Of a stretch of 64,000 bases of DNA, positions 12,516 through 24,200 are shown one piece after another (position 1 is the first letter of the stretch; every line of letters begins with the position of its first letter). The notes beneath the pieces are model-generated. The model did no database searches, was not told the origin of the DNA, and worked only from the letters and a program-made list of their open reading frames with translations. Origin of the DNA: Himantopus leucocephalus (Eukaryota; Chordata; Aves; Charadriiformes; Recurvirostridae). Both the position numbers and the translations under genes were made by a program. The stretch is taken from positions 7,115,927 to 7,179,926 of the forward strand of contig RSEF01000012.1 of NCBI GenBank assembly GCA_003993805.1, in the 5' to 3' direction.

Positions 12516-14844
12516 GGCTGAACGGCTGGAGAACCAAGACTTTCCCAAAACGAACCAGGCAGGTATGTTTGGATAACAGCTTCTGTGCTCTGACAAAGGA
12601 AACCAGAAGAACAATGAGGCTGATCTGTCAGATCCTTCTGAGATCTACTCATAAAATGCAAAGTAAGTACCAAAATGTTCCTCGGTTGCAGTATTTAGGG
12701 GATACGTGGACCGTAGCTTATCTCCACTTGGACACATGGGGCGTGACGCTGGTACCAACACAGCACTGGGCAAAGCAAGGTGAGATTTTAAGTCTGTGTG
12801 CGATCCAAATTCTGATCCACTCGATAGACCCTAAATCGATCTGCAACTTGTTATCCTAAAAGCAGGCGAGGCCATGGATGCAGCCACGGCAGCACGGCTT
12901 TAGTCGGGATGTCACGTCCGGGCAGGGGTGCGTCTCGGTCATCAGGAGGTGTATGGTCAGCCAGAAGAGTAAAGTTGCCCTTCGTGTTTTGTGCACTTTT
13001 CTAAAATGATAATTAGAGTTTATGGAAGAATTCTACTTTTTTTTTTTTTTTTTTTTTCCTGGGAGCAGGGGAGTTCTGGTTATTATTGAAGGAATAAGTA
13101 CACTTGTTATATCGGAACAGCCGTGCATTTGGAAAGGAAGACATTTTAATTTGACAGAAAAGTATTTTTGTGGCAATAAAAGGAAATAATTGCAAATGTT
13201 AAAAATGCAGCTCGCTTTCCTGCAGCAGGGGCTTTTGAAGCAGCAAAGTATTTTAGTAGCTACTGATTTAGGGGGGCGGGCAAAAAAATCAAAAAGGTTT
13301 CAGATCCCCTCTGGATTTGTACAGTTTCTGTGAGACTCGAAAGCGTATTTAAATGGTTTATTTTCTGCCTTCAGTTTCTCGGTGCTTTGGTGCTCTGAGC
13401 AGGAGAATTTCTGGAAAGGAAAGGAGGAATAAATTTGGCGAGATGCTGATTTGATGCTGGGGGCATATGAAGATATTTGGGGCCGTTAGATGTTTAACAA
13501 GGATTCCAGGGGCTGTTAACATAGTCGTTGGAAATGGGAGTCAGTTAAAAATGGCGAACATAGCAAAATAATTCTCAAATATTTGCTAATTGTACGTGAG
13601 GGCTCGGCCGGCCGAGGCTGTTGGATACCCCAGTCGGCTGCTGGCAGCGGTGGATGTGGGGAGTGCTTTTGAAGAGATGTGTGCACGGAGACTCCATAGG
13701 ACTTTGCAGCCTTAAACACTGCATTTTTGTGGTTACTTTAGAAGGTAACCTGGTTTTGTTGTCCTTTTTAAATCGAAGTGTGTATTGGTTTTAAAAAAAA
13801 AAAAAATCCCTATAAATTTGAGTCTGTGAGGCTCAGCGTCGCTGCGCCTGCCTACTGGTGGCAGAACGAACCTTGATTTCCGTGGCCAATACTGTCTTGT
13901 GACGCTGGGGGGAGCGGGGACAGGAGACGGTGGCTGGAACGAAGACACACTTCTCCCGACACGTCCGCCTTGTTGAGACGATCCCGATGGTTTCACTCTT
14001 GCCGGTGTGAAGCAACAAACAACCTAGAAATTACTGGTGGCGTTGCGTTTGCTCTTTGCATTCCAGGAATGTATTTCCACATTATTATTTTTTTTTCTGA
14101 TGAATATTCGTTGCTGAGAGATGATATGTGAGAAAGATGGCAATTAGCAATGCAGAAGGGAAAATATTTCTGTTTACTGACCAGCGAAGATAAGTAAAGG
14201 GTCACACATTTTGTAGAGTTAAGCACTCAGAGACTTTTATTTGTGCTCTTTCCTTCCGTTAGCCTTCACTGTTTTCTGACGTCTATTATTATAAAAACAG
14301 ACAAGCAAAATTGTTCAAAAATTACCTGCCTGGATGGTTCCTCAGTGGGAAAATGCAGTTGCTGGAAAAGCAAAACCCAAACCCTCTCTTTTGGTTTGAA
14401 CTGGTGCTATTGACAGGTTTCCCATGTCCAACTCCAGCTAAATTAGGAATGGCTCAGAGGAGGAACGGCTGTCCCACCCCCTGCCCCGTGCGAAGCAGGA
14501 CCGTCTTGGGGGTAGCCTTTGCTCTCTGTCACTTTTTAATAAGCTCTGGGACACTTTGTAGTTACCTCCTGTGACCCGTCCATGCTTGCAGCGCTATTGC
14601 TATTGGGCAGATGAATTGATTACACGTCTTTCAGGCAGCGCTGTTCATTTTCTTTATTTACCCATTCTGGGTAAACTTTTTGCTTTGCTGAGTGTCAGAT
14701 GAGTTCAAGCTAAGATAATAAACGAGCATCAAGAGGAACGATGGGCCTGCTGTGCCGGGGCAGCGTGGGACGGCTGCGCTGGCGATGGAGGGAGGGACCC
14801 ACCGATGTTGTTTCCCAGATGAAAAAGCAAAGCAGCCCTTCCTT
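12516..14844. other. Intergenic, no gene recognised
   Basis: AT-rich DNA with a 21-base T run at 13037-13057 and an A run near 13793-13806. A 96-codon plus-strand frame at 12569-12859 shows no family features. I see no known repeat family. Confidence 0.55.
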
Positions 14845-14889
14845 TCTCCTTTTCCCCCCCTCTCCTTTTCCCCCCCTGTCCTTTTCCCC
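14845..14889 (+). repeat. Polypyrimidine 16-bp tandem repeat
   Basis: Units of the form T-C/G-TCCTTTTCCCC start at 14845, 14861 and 14877, inside a longer C+T tract (about 14837-14908). Overlapping open frames of 67 to 164 codons on the minus strand and 80 to 90 on the plus strand are a by-product of this biased composition. Confidence 0.8.
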
Positions 14890-16399
14890 TTCCCTCCGCT
14901 CCCTCTCTGGCACAGACCGGGCATCTCAAGGGACCATGCCCGCCTGCGGAGCAGGGCCTCGGAGAGCCAGGGGGGCTGCTTGATGGCGGGGCAGGAGAGA
15001 AGAAAAGAGGGTGCTGTGGGATGAGGGGGCACCACGCCGGCACGCCGCACCGAAGCTTCATCCCTGTGGCTGCAAACTCCTTTTGGAGTCTGTTCCTTAG
15101 GAGGGTGGGAAGCGGATGGAAGGGTTAGGAGCAAATGTGTCATTTTTGTCATTGTCCTTTTTAATCAGATCTAGGACAAAACCCTCAGCATCCCTGAGCG
15201 CCCGGCCGGGCGGGGGGCCGGCAGCGCAAGCAGGGGCGCAGGCAGGGAGGCAGGGCCAGCGCCGGCCTGTAAATATTCACATCTCTCTTATTTTTTTGAA
15301 GAAATAACTGCATTACATCCTGGCTTTGCAAGACGTTGCTGTTACCAACAGTTAATGAAACGACATGGACGCTTATGAGCTGCCCAAAACCTATTCCAAA
15401 ATATTTATTTTCCCAGAGCGCTGAAGCACGGCACCGACGGCAGGACGTATTTTTCCACGTACGCCGAATTTCTGATGGGCCCAAGTTCGCTTTTCTGTGG
15501 CAGCAGCCCTCCTCGCCCGGTCTTTGTCATGGTGATTCAGTAATGCTTTACTGTTGTCATGGTTGCAGGGTTACTACTAAAGCCAAAGCAACTGCACAGC
15601 CCTTTTATTCATAGTTTCAGTGTATAAACTAATTAAGTAAACTGAAAGCAGCAGTCTATTCCCTGGGCCTTGTTTTTATAATGCTCAGGATCAGATAGAC
15701 TCGATTTCTGCAGTCCTCCTAAATATCAAACCTGACTCTGTTGCATCTCCTTGGATGAGTTTTTTACCTTAAGACCGGGCAAAGTTCACGAATCATTTAA
15801 TTTGCCCAGAAACGTCCTCGCAAAATTGAAAAGGTCTCTGGAAAACCTCTTTTTGAGCCGCGAAAATAAAGCTGGGAGCCAGCGTGATTCAGCCGAGCTG
15901 CATTCCTTATCGCTGCTTTAGTTGTGGCAGAAACCCAATCAAAATGTTTAGTTTCTGAGTTCATGCTTTGCTGTGTTAAAAAAAAAAAAAAAAGGTGGCA
16001 AAATGATGGGGGGGGGAGAAATTCTGCAAAACTCCTTTCTCCCCCCACCCCGCCGCAGAAGCCCGGGAGGGATGGAGAGCAATAAACACCGTGTGGTACA
16101 GGCTGCAGCTGGTGGACAAAATGTTCTCCTCGGCCGTGAGAAGGTCGCTTGCACAATGACATACGAGCTCATTTTTTATTAAAAAAAACTTAACATAAGC
16201 ACAGGATCTGTGTGCCAGCCCCCGGGAGTGATGAGAGGAACCCAATCGTTTTTGCGTGAGAGGGGAGCGGTCGCGCTGGCGTTTGCCTTTGTCAGGGAAG
16301 GGTTTAGAAGATTTAGTGTCCCCAATTGGTGTCCTGTTTACTGATCGGCTGCTGCTCTGCCCTTGGCAATCGTCCTGCTCTGCTACGGACGAGGGGGAA
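14890..16399. other. Intergenic, no gene recognised
   Basis: This stretch contains a small GC-rich patch at 15195-15270 and A and G runs at 15979-16017. The remainder is ordinary AT-rich sequence without coding signal. Confidence 0.5.
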
Positions 16400-17740
16400 T
16401 TTAAGGAGAAATTTGAAGCAAAGTAAAAACCTATTTCCTCCTAAAATTAGCTGCGTCTTCGTGTTCCCTCGGTGTCTCCCCAGGAGGATGCACTCGCGCC
16501 GGCGTCCCGTGCCGGGGAGCACAGTGCCGTTGCGGGGTCAGCCCTTCGCCTTCCTCCCGCAGCGGGGAGCGAGGATGGGGGAGATGCTCCCTGCCCCTCG
16601 GTGAAGCTGGGCTGAGGACGCTGGTGCTCATCAGCTCGTCTCAAGGTACAAGGGGAGCTTGAATTTCCCCCCTTGCCCCATGCAGAGCTGTTGGCCGCGG
16701 GCACCGCGGTCTCCCCCTTGGCCGCTGGTGGTCCTCCTCCCTGCCACCACCGCAGAGGGGAGCGGTGGGAGGGTGTGCGGGGTCCCTGCCTGTCCGGCAG
16801 CGCTGGATGTCCATCCGCTCCCCCTCGTTAGCGTGGCGGGGATGGGGTCCAGCGGCTGAAGGTGCTGTGCTGCTCCGGGGGGGTGGTGGGCACGGGGGTG
16901 CCCCTCATTGGGACGAGGGGACCAAGGGGCCTCCTGGGGACCATTTAACTTCTTCCCTTTTTCACGCGAGATGAAACCCCCCCAGTTCTCGTACAAACTG
17001 GCCCCGCAGAGAAGTTTCTACCGGTGGTGCATCCCTCTCCTCCACCTTCTCTGGGGTGTGAGAGCAGTGGCACCCCAGCTGGGATGCTCAGGACTGGGGG
17101 ATTCGGAGTCAAGCTTGCTGTGCCATGGCGCCTGCTTACAGCTTTCGGGATTTTTGCATTGTTTCCTGTTACTCTGGTAGGACTTTTTTAATTTTAATTA
17201 TTTTTTGATGTATGAAAAGAAAAAAAAAAAAAGAGTCCCTCTAAGGAGAGTGAGCCCCGGAGAGGTGGTGGATCTACAGTGATACTTGTCATTCTTCAGA
17301 ACCACCTCTGTTTTTCACTGAAGCTCCAGCCAACTGCCCAGCAAAGCCGTCCCTGCAACGCCCCGGGGAGGTGAAAGGGGAGAGGGGAGAGGGGGCCTGT
17401 CCACCCGCGGGCGCTGAGGCCAAGAGCCACTGGCATTAGCAGCGCGCTGCGGCGAGGGTGTTAGTTGGTGTCTGCCAAACAAATAAGGAATCTTGGCGGT
17501 GCTTTAAGGGGAATAATTTGCAGTGACAACAGAGGGCTCCTTCCCCGTTAGCCCAGGACGCGGTGCCGTCTGCTGACCCTGGGAGGGAAAAGAGCTTTTT
17601 CTGTGCTTCGCACTCATCGCTTTGGGAGGCAAGAGATTTCTTTTGCGCAGTGGCCGGGACATCACTGGGGGGTGAGCCCCCCTGCCACTACCTATGCAAT
17701 GGCATCCCCTGCGTTTTGCCCCTTTCCCTTGCCCCCCCTG
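16400..17740. other. GC-rich intergenic block
   Basis: A G+C-rich region with local CpG clusters (notably 16490-16580) and many overlapping frames on both strands that look like compositional shadows. I recognise no exon. An A-run at 17219-17232 interrupts it. Confidence 0.45.
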
Positions 17741-18150
17741 GCTGTACGTGGCCCTAACCCCCGTGCAGTCCCTGACGCCACAGCTGGCAACGCGGTGAGG
17801 TCATCAACATGAGCAACCTCCGTGCACCGGCCCCGGGCGCTGACGGCAACAGGGTCCGTCGTGCTGCCAGCAGGACACGAGGTACCGTGTTGAACACCGG
17901 GAGGTGCTGAGCACCAGTCGGGCTGACGTCGGCTGCTGGACCACCGGGATGCCCGGCTGGGGAAGCACCGTGCCCTCCGCGGCAGCATGGCGGGGGCATC
18001 CACGTCGTGATGCCAGGGCAGCTTTCCGGAAGGCCAAGGCCAGCAGCTGGAGCAGCACAGCCGGCCTCGCCGGGACTAGCCACGGTAGCCACGTGCATCT
18101 CGTCAGGTCTAACCCGGTGCCGCTCGCTCCGGAGCAGGTTTCATTTGCTG
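17741..18150. promoter_or_regulatory. Orphan CpG island candidate
   Basis: By eye this stretch holds roughly thirty CpG dinucleotides in about 400 bp, far more than the surrounding DNA. CpG islands usually mark promoters, yet the nearest genes I can name are 15 kb (WNK2 end) and 30 kb (FAM120A start) away. Minus-strand frames of 84 to 114 codons cross it but show no family features. It could be the promoter of an unannotated non-coding RNA, or simply GC-rich DNA. Confidence 0.4.
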
Positions 18151-18210
18151 CAGCCTGGCCGGTGCCAGCAGGTCAGCCACGAGCCACCACCAGCCGGCTC
18201 AATTGCTGCA

Positions 18211-18240
18211 TTTGACAGCTCTTAATTTGACAGCTCTTAA
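18211..18240 (+). repeat. Exact 15-bp tandem duplication
   Basis: TTTGACAGCTCTTAA occurs twice in a row with no difference. This indicates a recent local duplication. No function is evident. Confidence 0.9.
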
Positions 18241-19275
18241 TGAAGCGCAGGTCAAAGGAGGCTTAATTAGGTGGAAGTTAAGAAAAATAACCATGTTTCC
18301 CACTTAGGAAAGCAGTGCTTCAGAGCCTGCAGCTCCCGTTAGACCCAGAAAGTGCCGTCTCATCCTGCAAATGCCGCCTTTTCCCTTTCGATGGGCAGAG
18401 ACGGATTTCCTCGCTCGCACCAGGAGCCGGGACGCAGCCGTAACAGTAAATCAGCCCCGTACGTGCGAGCGCTTCCTTGGATATCCAGGTGCTTTTTTGC
18501 TGGGAGATGCTCTCCTATAAAGCAGTTCATAACCTCCGACCACCGCTGGAGGTCTGAAAACAGAAAATATTTTCTCTCTAAGGAGTGAAATTTCTAATGC
18601 TGCCTTTTGCTTTGAAAGTTAATTTAATTAAGGCAGCGTGATCCAGTGTAACTTCAGCTACCTAAAGTCAGTTTTGCAAAATTTAGCATGGAGCAGTTTA
18701 AATTTACTAAATCCCTGTCTTACAGAGAGCAAAGGGATGCCTTTTCCTTTCTTTAAGGGATGGCTAGAAACATTTTTCAATATTACTAGTTTCAGCACGG
18801 TGATCTAAAAAGCAATTCTGTAACACAGCAAGGGAATTTCCTTTGAAGATATGTCAAGAGTTTCTGAATATTTTTGTTGCCATTCCTTGAAAGTGTTCAA
18901 TATTTGGTTTTCTTTAAGTTGGAGTACTTATTGCTTTTGGAGGAGACTATTTATATAGAATTTTGCAACTTTGTGTGTTTAGAAGAGAAGTAACTCAATA
19001 GGCATTAACTTCAAAAATGGGACCATCAGTTTTTCAGGAACATTTTTAACCTCGTAATTCGTTATCGGTGCAAAATGTGGGGTCCAGGCACTTCCCAGAG
19101 TGCAGCCTATTGAATTGTGCTGTAGAATGCAAAAAGGAGGAAAATTGAAGGAAAGCATCGCTCTGCTGTGGGCGTTACCGTTCCGGGCAGGGAGGTGTTT
19201 TGTAGAAATATTTCCTACAGATGATGAAGTTCTGCACATCAAAGCAAATGTGTTTCCAGTATTACTTAGGGTTAT
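18241..19275. other. Intergenic, no gene recognised
   Basis: AT-rich sequence with no recognised gene or repeat. The stretch 18590-18700 is rich in AATTAATTAA-type sequence of the kind bound by homeodomain proteins, but I cannot judge conservation. Confidence 0.5.
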
Positions 19276-19312
19276 TTTCTGAACGCGTTGACGNTTTCTG
19301 AACGTGTTGACG
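19276..19312 (+). repeat. 18-bp duplication around a single N (likely assembly join)
   Basis: Positions 19276-19293 and 19295-19312 are the same 18-base sequence with one C/T difference, separated by one N at 19294. The same arrangement recurs at 28136 and 39760, which points to contig ends joined without merging their overlap. Confidence 0.85.
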
Positions 19313-19482
19313 GCCCCGCTTTGCTCTGGCAGTGCTCCTAGGTGGGCACGGTGGGACCAGGGCGAACAGAAGGGCCATCACTGCCTGGCCGAGGGCCCTG
19401 CCTTCGCACCCGCCCTGGGATGGCTCTTTGGTGCTCCACAAACAAGCAGGGATAATTGCTTTGGTTGCATTCTTAGCAAATA

Positions 19483-19516
19483 TTTTTACTGTTAAAGTGA
19501 TTTTTTTACTGTTAAA
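19483..19516 (+). repeat. 20-bp period direct repeat beside the CR1 stub
   Basis: TTTTTACTGTTAAA occurs at 19483-19496 and again at 19503-19516, just before the CR1 fragment. It may be a local duplication. CR1 elements do not normally create target-site duplications of this kind. Confidence 0.8.
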
Positions 19517-19520
19517 CTTA

Positions 19521-19555
19521 CCTGGACCTGTTGGAGCGGGTCCAGAGGAGGCCAC
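19521..19555 (+). mobile_element. CR1 LINE fragment cut by the gap
   Basis: The sequence CCTGGACCTGTTGGAGCG and the following GTCCAGAGGAGGCCAC match a conserved stretch in the 3' part of chicken-repeat-1 (CR1) LINEs as I know them. The element reads on the plus strand and runs straight into the N gap. Nothing CR1-like is seen to the right of the gap, so the remainder probably lies within it. Confidence 0.75.
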
Positions 19556-19655
19556 NNNNNNNNNNNNNNNNNNNNNNNNNNNNNNNNNNNNNNNNNNNNN
19601 NNNNNNNNNNNNNNNNNNNNNNNNNNNNNNNNNNNNNNNNNNNNNNNNNNNNNNN
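19556..19655. other. Assembly gap (100 N)
   Basis: Exactly one hundred N bases, the conventional placeholder for a scaffold gap of unknown size. The left flank is CR1 sequence, so a repeat probably caused the break. Confidence 0.97.
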
Positions 19656-20249
19656 CACACCGGACACGGTGCGCGGACAAACAGAAAATACCTAGAAGAT
19701 CCCAATAAATAATATATTCACCTTCTTTCTTGCAGCATAGAAGACATAATCACAGTTTGATATTTCATTCATTAAAGTACGTTTCTTTTCCTAATAAATA
19801 AAAGCCCATGTGGCACTATAGAGGAGATAAGACATCGTACACTGTCCAGCTCTTATTGATTTCCGTGGTCCCCTGCCAGCATCTTCCGGCCTGGTTAAAC
19901 TATTTCCGTCCCTTATATCAGAGCGCTTTTGTGGACTCTCAAGTGAACATCCTGCACTCTCCAGGTCATCGTCCTTTCTTGCTGTTACGCAGCCTAGAAT
20001 ATTTAAAGCATGATTTTGTATTATACCAAGCTGCTCTAGAAAGCACTCTTCTCTGATTATGAAGTAATTATGGAGGACGAGTTTCACTCAGTCCCAAAAT
20101 AGCCCGGCGTCAAATTCTCGGCTGAAATAAACTGCGATCTTGCCATCGCCTTGAGCGCAAAGCTACCAGGACGGAGCAGCAGCAGGTCTGGTCCCGAGTG
20201 GTGAATGTGGCAGAGGAGCTCGATCATAAAACTGGCGGTGAGTTAGACC

Positions 20250-20285
20250 TATATATATATATTAATTTATTTTATTTTATTTTAT
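20250..20285 (+). repeat. TA microsatellite followed by (TTTTA)n
   Basis: A short run of TA dinucleotides (20250-20262) is followed by about four TTTTA units ending at 20285. Confidence 0.9.
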
Positions 20286-21194
20286 GAACTGCTGGGAAGG
20301 CTGAGATTAGTGGGGCCTCTCAGAATATCCAGGTCAATGTAGTTAATTATTTAAACCAACGATACAGCTTTCTTGAGAGCCCTTTTACTACCTGACAGGT
20401 TAGTGGGGAAAATTAACCTCTAGTTGAAGGGTAAGAAAGCAGGAGACGGAGACACGTTATTTCAAGTTGAAGACGTCCAGGACAAGGATCACTTGTTCCT
20501 TTGTGCCTGCACAGTGCCTGGCACAATGGGACCCCCTTGCGTGGGGCGATACGTAGTAAGCATAATTAGTAAAAATACAGTATTCCTTGTTCAACCAGAA
20601 CAGCTATAGTAGGAGAAGACTGACAGATGGATTAGCCCACACTTGTCATTCGTATTTGAGCCCTATTTAAGTCGTGAAAGTTTTTCTGCCTACTGATCTT
20701 GATTTCTATTCTGAGAAAAGATGTTTTTCTGATACGTATTCTGATACACATTCTCCGTAATAGCCCATAGGATCTTCAATGAAACAACACCTGAAGCATG
20801 CTGTGAATACAGGTACGGACATGCAATTGCCTCTCTTTAGGCGTAATTTTGGGAAGTTTCGGTGGTTACTGGAATAGCAGACTTTATTGTACCTGTTGGC
20901 TAATAGCTGTGTGCTACTCTAAGCTCACGCGCTTGTAACCACGCTGCAGCCAGTAGCACCGCAAGAACATGCAACAGAGGCAGTAAACAGCAACACAACT
21001 CTTCCCAACCAGTCAGTGGGGTTTGGATGACACAGTTTTAGGGTGCTCAACCTGACGCGTCGCCTTTTGAAGGTTTGCTGAGCCCATGTTCTCCTACACG
21101 TCACGCTCCTTTAAGATGTGCTCAGCTGAGCTTCAGTTTCACATAAGGTATACCCTTATTTCATGGAATATGACGTGTTTGCTCATGCCTATAT

Positions 21195-21240
21195 AATGTA
21201 AGTAAAAGTTACTTTAAGTTGCTATAAAATGTAAGTAAAA
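21195..21240 (+). repeat. 33-bp direct repeat
   Basis: AATGTAAGTAAAA occurs at 21195-21207 and 21228-21240, within a slightly longer similar context. It looks like an old local duplication. Confidence 0.7.
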
Positions 21241-24200
21241 ATTAAGTTTACTGACCAGATAGAGGAAGGAATGGCAATCTGTCAAGCTATTTAATTTCCT
21301 CTTCCCGTTGCAAATCATTGTCTGCTTAGTTTGGGAGAAACGTCTCTACTGAAGAGTGGTTTTTATATTGGCTGAGAATACAGTAAACTTGAAGGCAAAT
21401 GTGTTCTGTGAATCTGTAAAAAAACTGCACCACTTCCACTTAAAAACCTCTTGGCAATCCCCGTGTGAAATACTGCATCTTTTATTCTTACAGTATTGAC
21501 GTTAACACACGCCACAAAAGGCCACGGCTTGATTTTGCAAAGCCCCAACCGGTTGATTGCACTTTACCACCAGAGATGCTCTTTTCTATGAAAATGAAAC
21601 TTCTCGTTCTTGAATCTGGTAGCTTCCCATAGGTCTGTTTTCCTCAAATTCTGCTTTTTCTTTTTTTGTCATATAATTTTCACCAGCCTTTTGGATCAAT
21701 TAAACTGTTTGGGTTTTCTAGCAAGGAGATTTTTTCCTATTTTCTTTCGTGGCTCTCTCTTCTACTACCCTTTATTTCAGTAGGAATTATAACTGAACTG
21801 ACAAGAGCGGGGATGTTATTCCCCACTCCTCCTCTTTCCTCTGATGGATTTTTCAGAGTTGGAGAAAAAAAGAGCGTGTTACTTTAGAAGCAGTTTGATC
21901 TACCTACGGAGTCACGTGCTTCGGCTTTCAGCTCTTCCTTTGAGGACTTAAATGACCCTTTTTGTGGGGGGAAAAACCCACCTATGTACATTGCGTGAAT
22001 ATGGCGTGGGTTAATTTTCCAGGATAACTAACCTTTTCAGTATTAAGTTAAAGCACTCTCTCTGAGGCGCCAGTGGGTATACTTGTTTGCTTAGTATCTC
22101 ATCAGCAAGATAACCGGACTGTGGGATGCGGCTGTGCAACAGTAATCGAGTAGCAAACACCGGAGTAGTCCCATCTGTCCTGGCCGGGCTCCTGCTGGGG
22201 AGCGGCACAGGGAAAATTGAGGAACGGGGAAGCTGAAGGGCTACGAACGAGGAAGGCAGAGGCAGTAAGTCTGCAGCACAGGAGATAAGGACTTGCAAAA
22301 TGAAAGTACAGGGCCTTAAACATCCCTGGGACCACAACCGTCATGTCCTCTGCGGTGGGAGGTGCCGAGCAAAGAGAAGAAAACCATTCCCTGCTTCCAG
22401 TTGCGCAGTACATGAAAATACAAAGGGGTCTCTGGAGAAAAGGCTACAAAATTAACAGCAGATCTGGCGATGGCTAACCATGTTATACCGTGTGCTGTGT
22501 TCCTAACGAGCTGTATCATCTGCTCACTGTTGCTCCTCTGATTTTGAGGAGCTCTCGTGGTTCAAGAAGAAGGGAGTCCTGGGATAAGGAACGTTACATA
22601 GAAACCTGTGGGATTTTACACAGAAAACTGTGGGATTTTGTAAAGGACAGAGGTAAAACATGTTCAGATAACTGCGATGATTGGTAAAAAAGATGATCTG
22701 GAGTTGTTCACAGAGCAAGAAGGTGGGCAGTAGGTAGTCACTGGGTCTCGTGCTGTTTTAGAAAGAGGACTAGAAAGGGATGAGGGTGAAGCCGCCTGAA
22801 TAAATCCTGTAAAGGGATCCATGAAAAAGGACGGAGGCAGCAGCGTGAGCAAGGGCAGGCGCAGCTGGTGGGGTGCAAGGAGTAGGGGCAGAGGGGGACA
22901 GGACCTTTTCAAACCGAGTACATCGAAGAGTGGGTTATTCAGTCACTTCACATCTTTCATTGTGCTCCAAGGATTTTTCCAGGTAATAGTTTTCCAACTT
23001 TCTAATGTTGGAATGTTTTTGCAATTTTAAGAATTTTAAGGCCAAACCAGTGAACAGCATCACGACCGTGCTGAAAGTCAAGGACGTGAACGCTCTAAAT
23101 GACAAAGCAAAGTGGAAGAGTATGAGAATGACAGATCATGATTATGACAACTATTTCTGATGTCTGGATGATCACATGTGACGTCTGGGTACAACACAAA
23201 GTGGTTTTCCTATTTATTTATGTAAAACCATCTGGATTTTTTCTTGTATTCTCTGAAAATCTTTCCTCTGCTCTCAGAGGCAGAGCTGACCCTTGTTGTC
23301 TGAGAGATTCTTTCACTCAATAGGTTTACTCCCCAAAAAAGCCCACCCCTTCTCCCTCAGCGAAGAAAATAGCACGATTAATGTTTTTCCAAGGCTAAAA
23401 GGTTTTTTTATGCATATAGGCAGAAAGAGAGCACTTCGCCATAGTACTACAATTGACTAAAATAAATTACCAGCTATTCAGTAGGTCAAAGGATGCTTGT
23501 GAGTAGTATTCAATCAAATGGGGGGGATACAGACGTAGTATCACAGCAGCACCCACGCTATGAAATAATTAGGGTATTTCCTAGCACAGAAAATCCTTCA
23601 CGACGCCATTTGGGGCATCAGAAAAGTGCAGCTAATGCTAAAGATCATGATTTGTTCTCAAGTTCTCAGATTTGCACGCCGCTATAGCAAAACCTAATCT
23701 TTTGAATTCCTAATACTGAGAAGGTTTTTCCAGAAAAAAAAATATAAATGCATAATACATGAAGTATTAAGAATGATAATTAGAACTTCCCAGATGTAAA
23801 GACCATGCAAAGATCTCGCATTGGATCCATATGATATGTACGATTTAGATAATAGTGTGTGTGCTATAAACTGGAGGCAAGGCCAGGCATCACTGGTACC
23901 AACAGGTCCACAAATCATGGGTGTCTGCATTCGTGACGGGACTTAAATCGTCAAATCAGAGGTAAAAGGCGGGGTACAAAATTGAGACTTGCAAATACCT
24001 TACCAATATTAGAACAAAAAGTGCAGGTAGGTAGGAAATACTTTTATTTACCTTGCAAGCCTGAATTTTGAGTGAACTGTCACCTGAGTCATGGAGCAAA
24101 TCAGGCTATCCAGGTCTGGGTTTGATCTAACACTCAATTTTATATCAACAAATAATGTGTTGGTACTAGCGGAAATTATTTCCCATGTTCAGTCGTGTAT

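Noticed and set aside
14658..15152. A 164-codon minus-strand frame with overlapping companions on both strands
   Set aside because: It crosses a polypyrimidine repeat and is made of low-complexity G, K, E and R residues on that strand.
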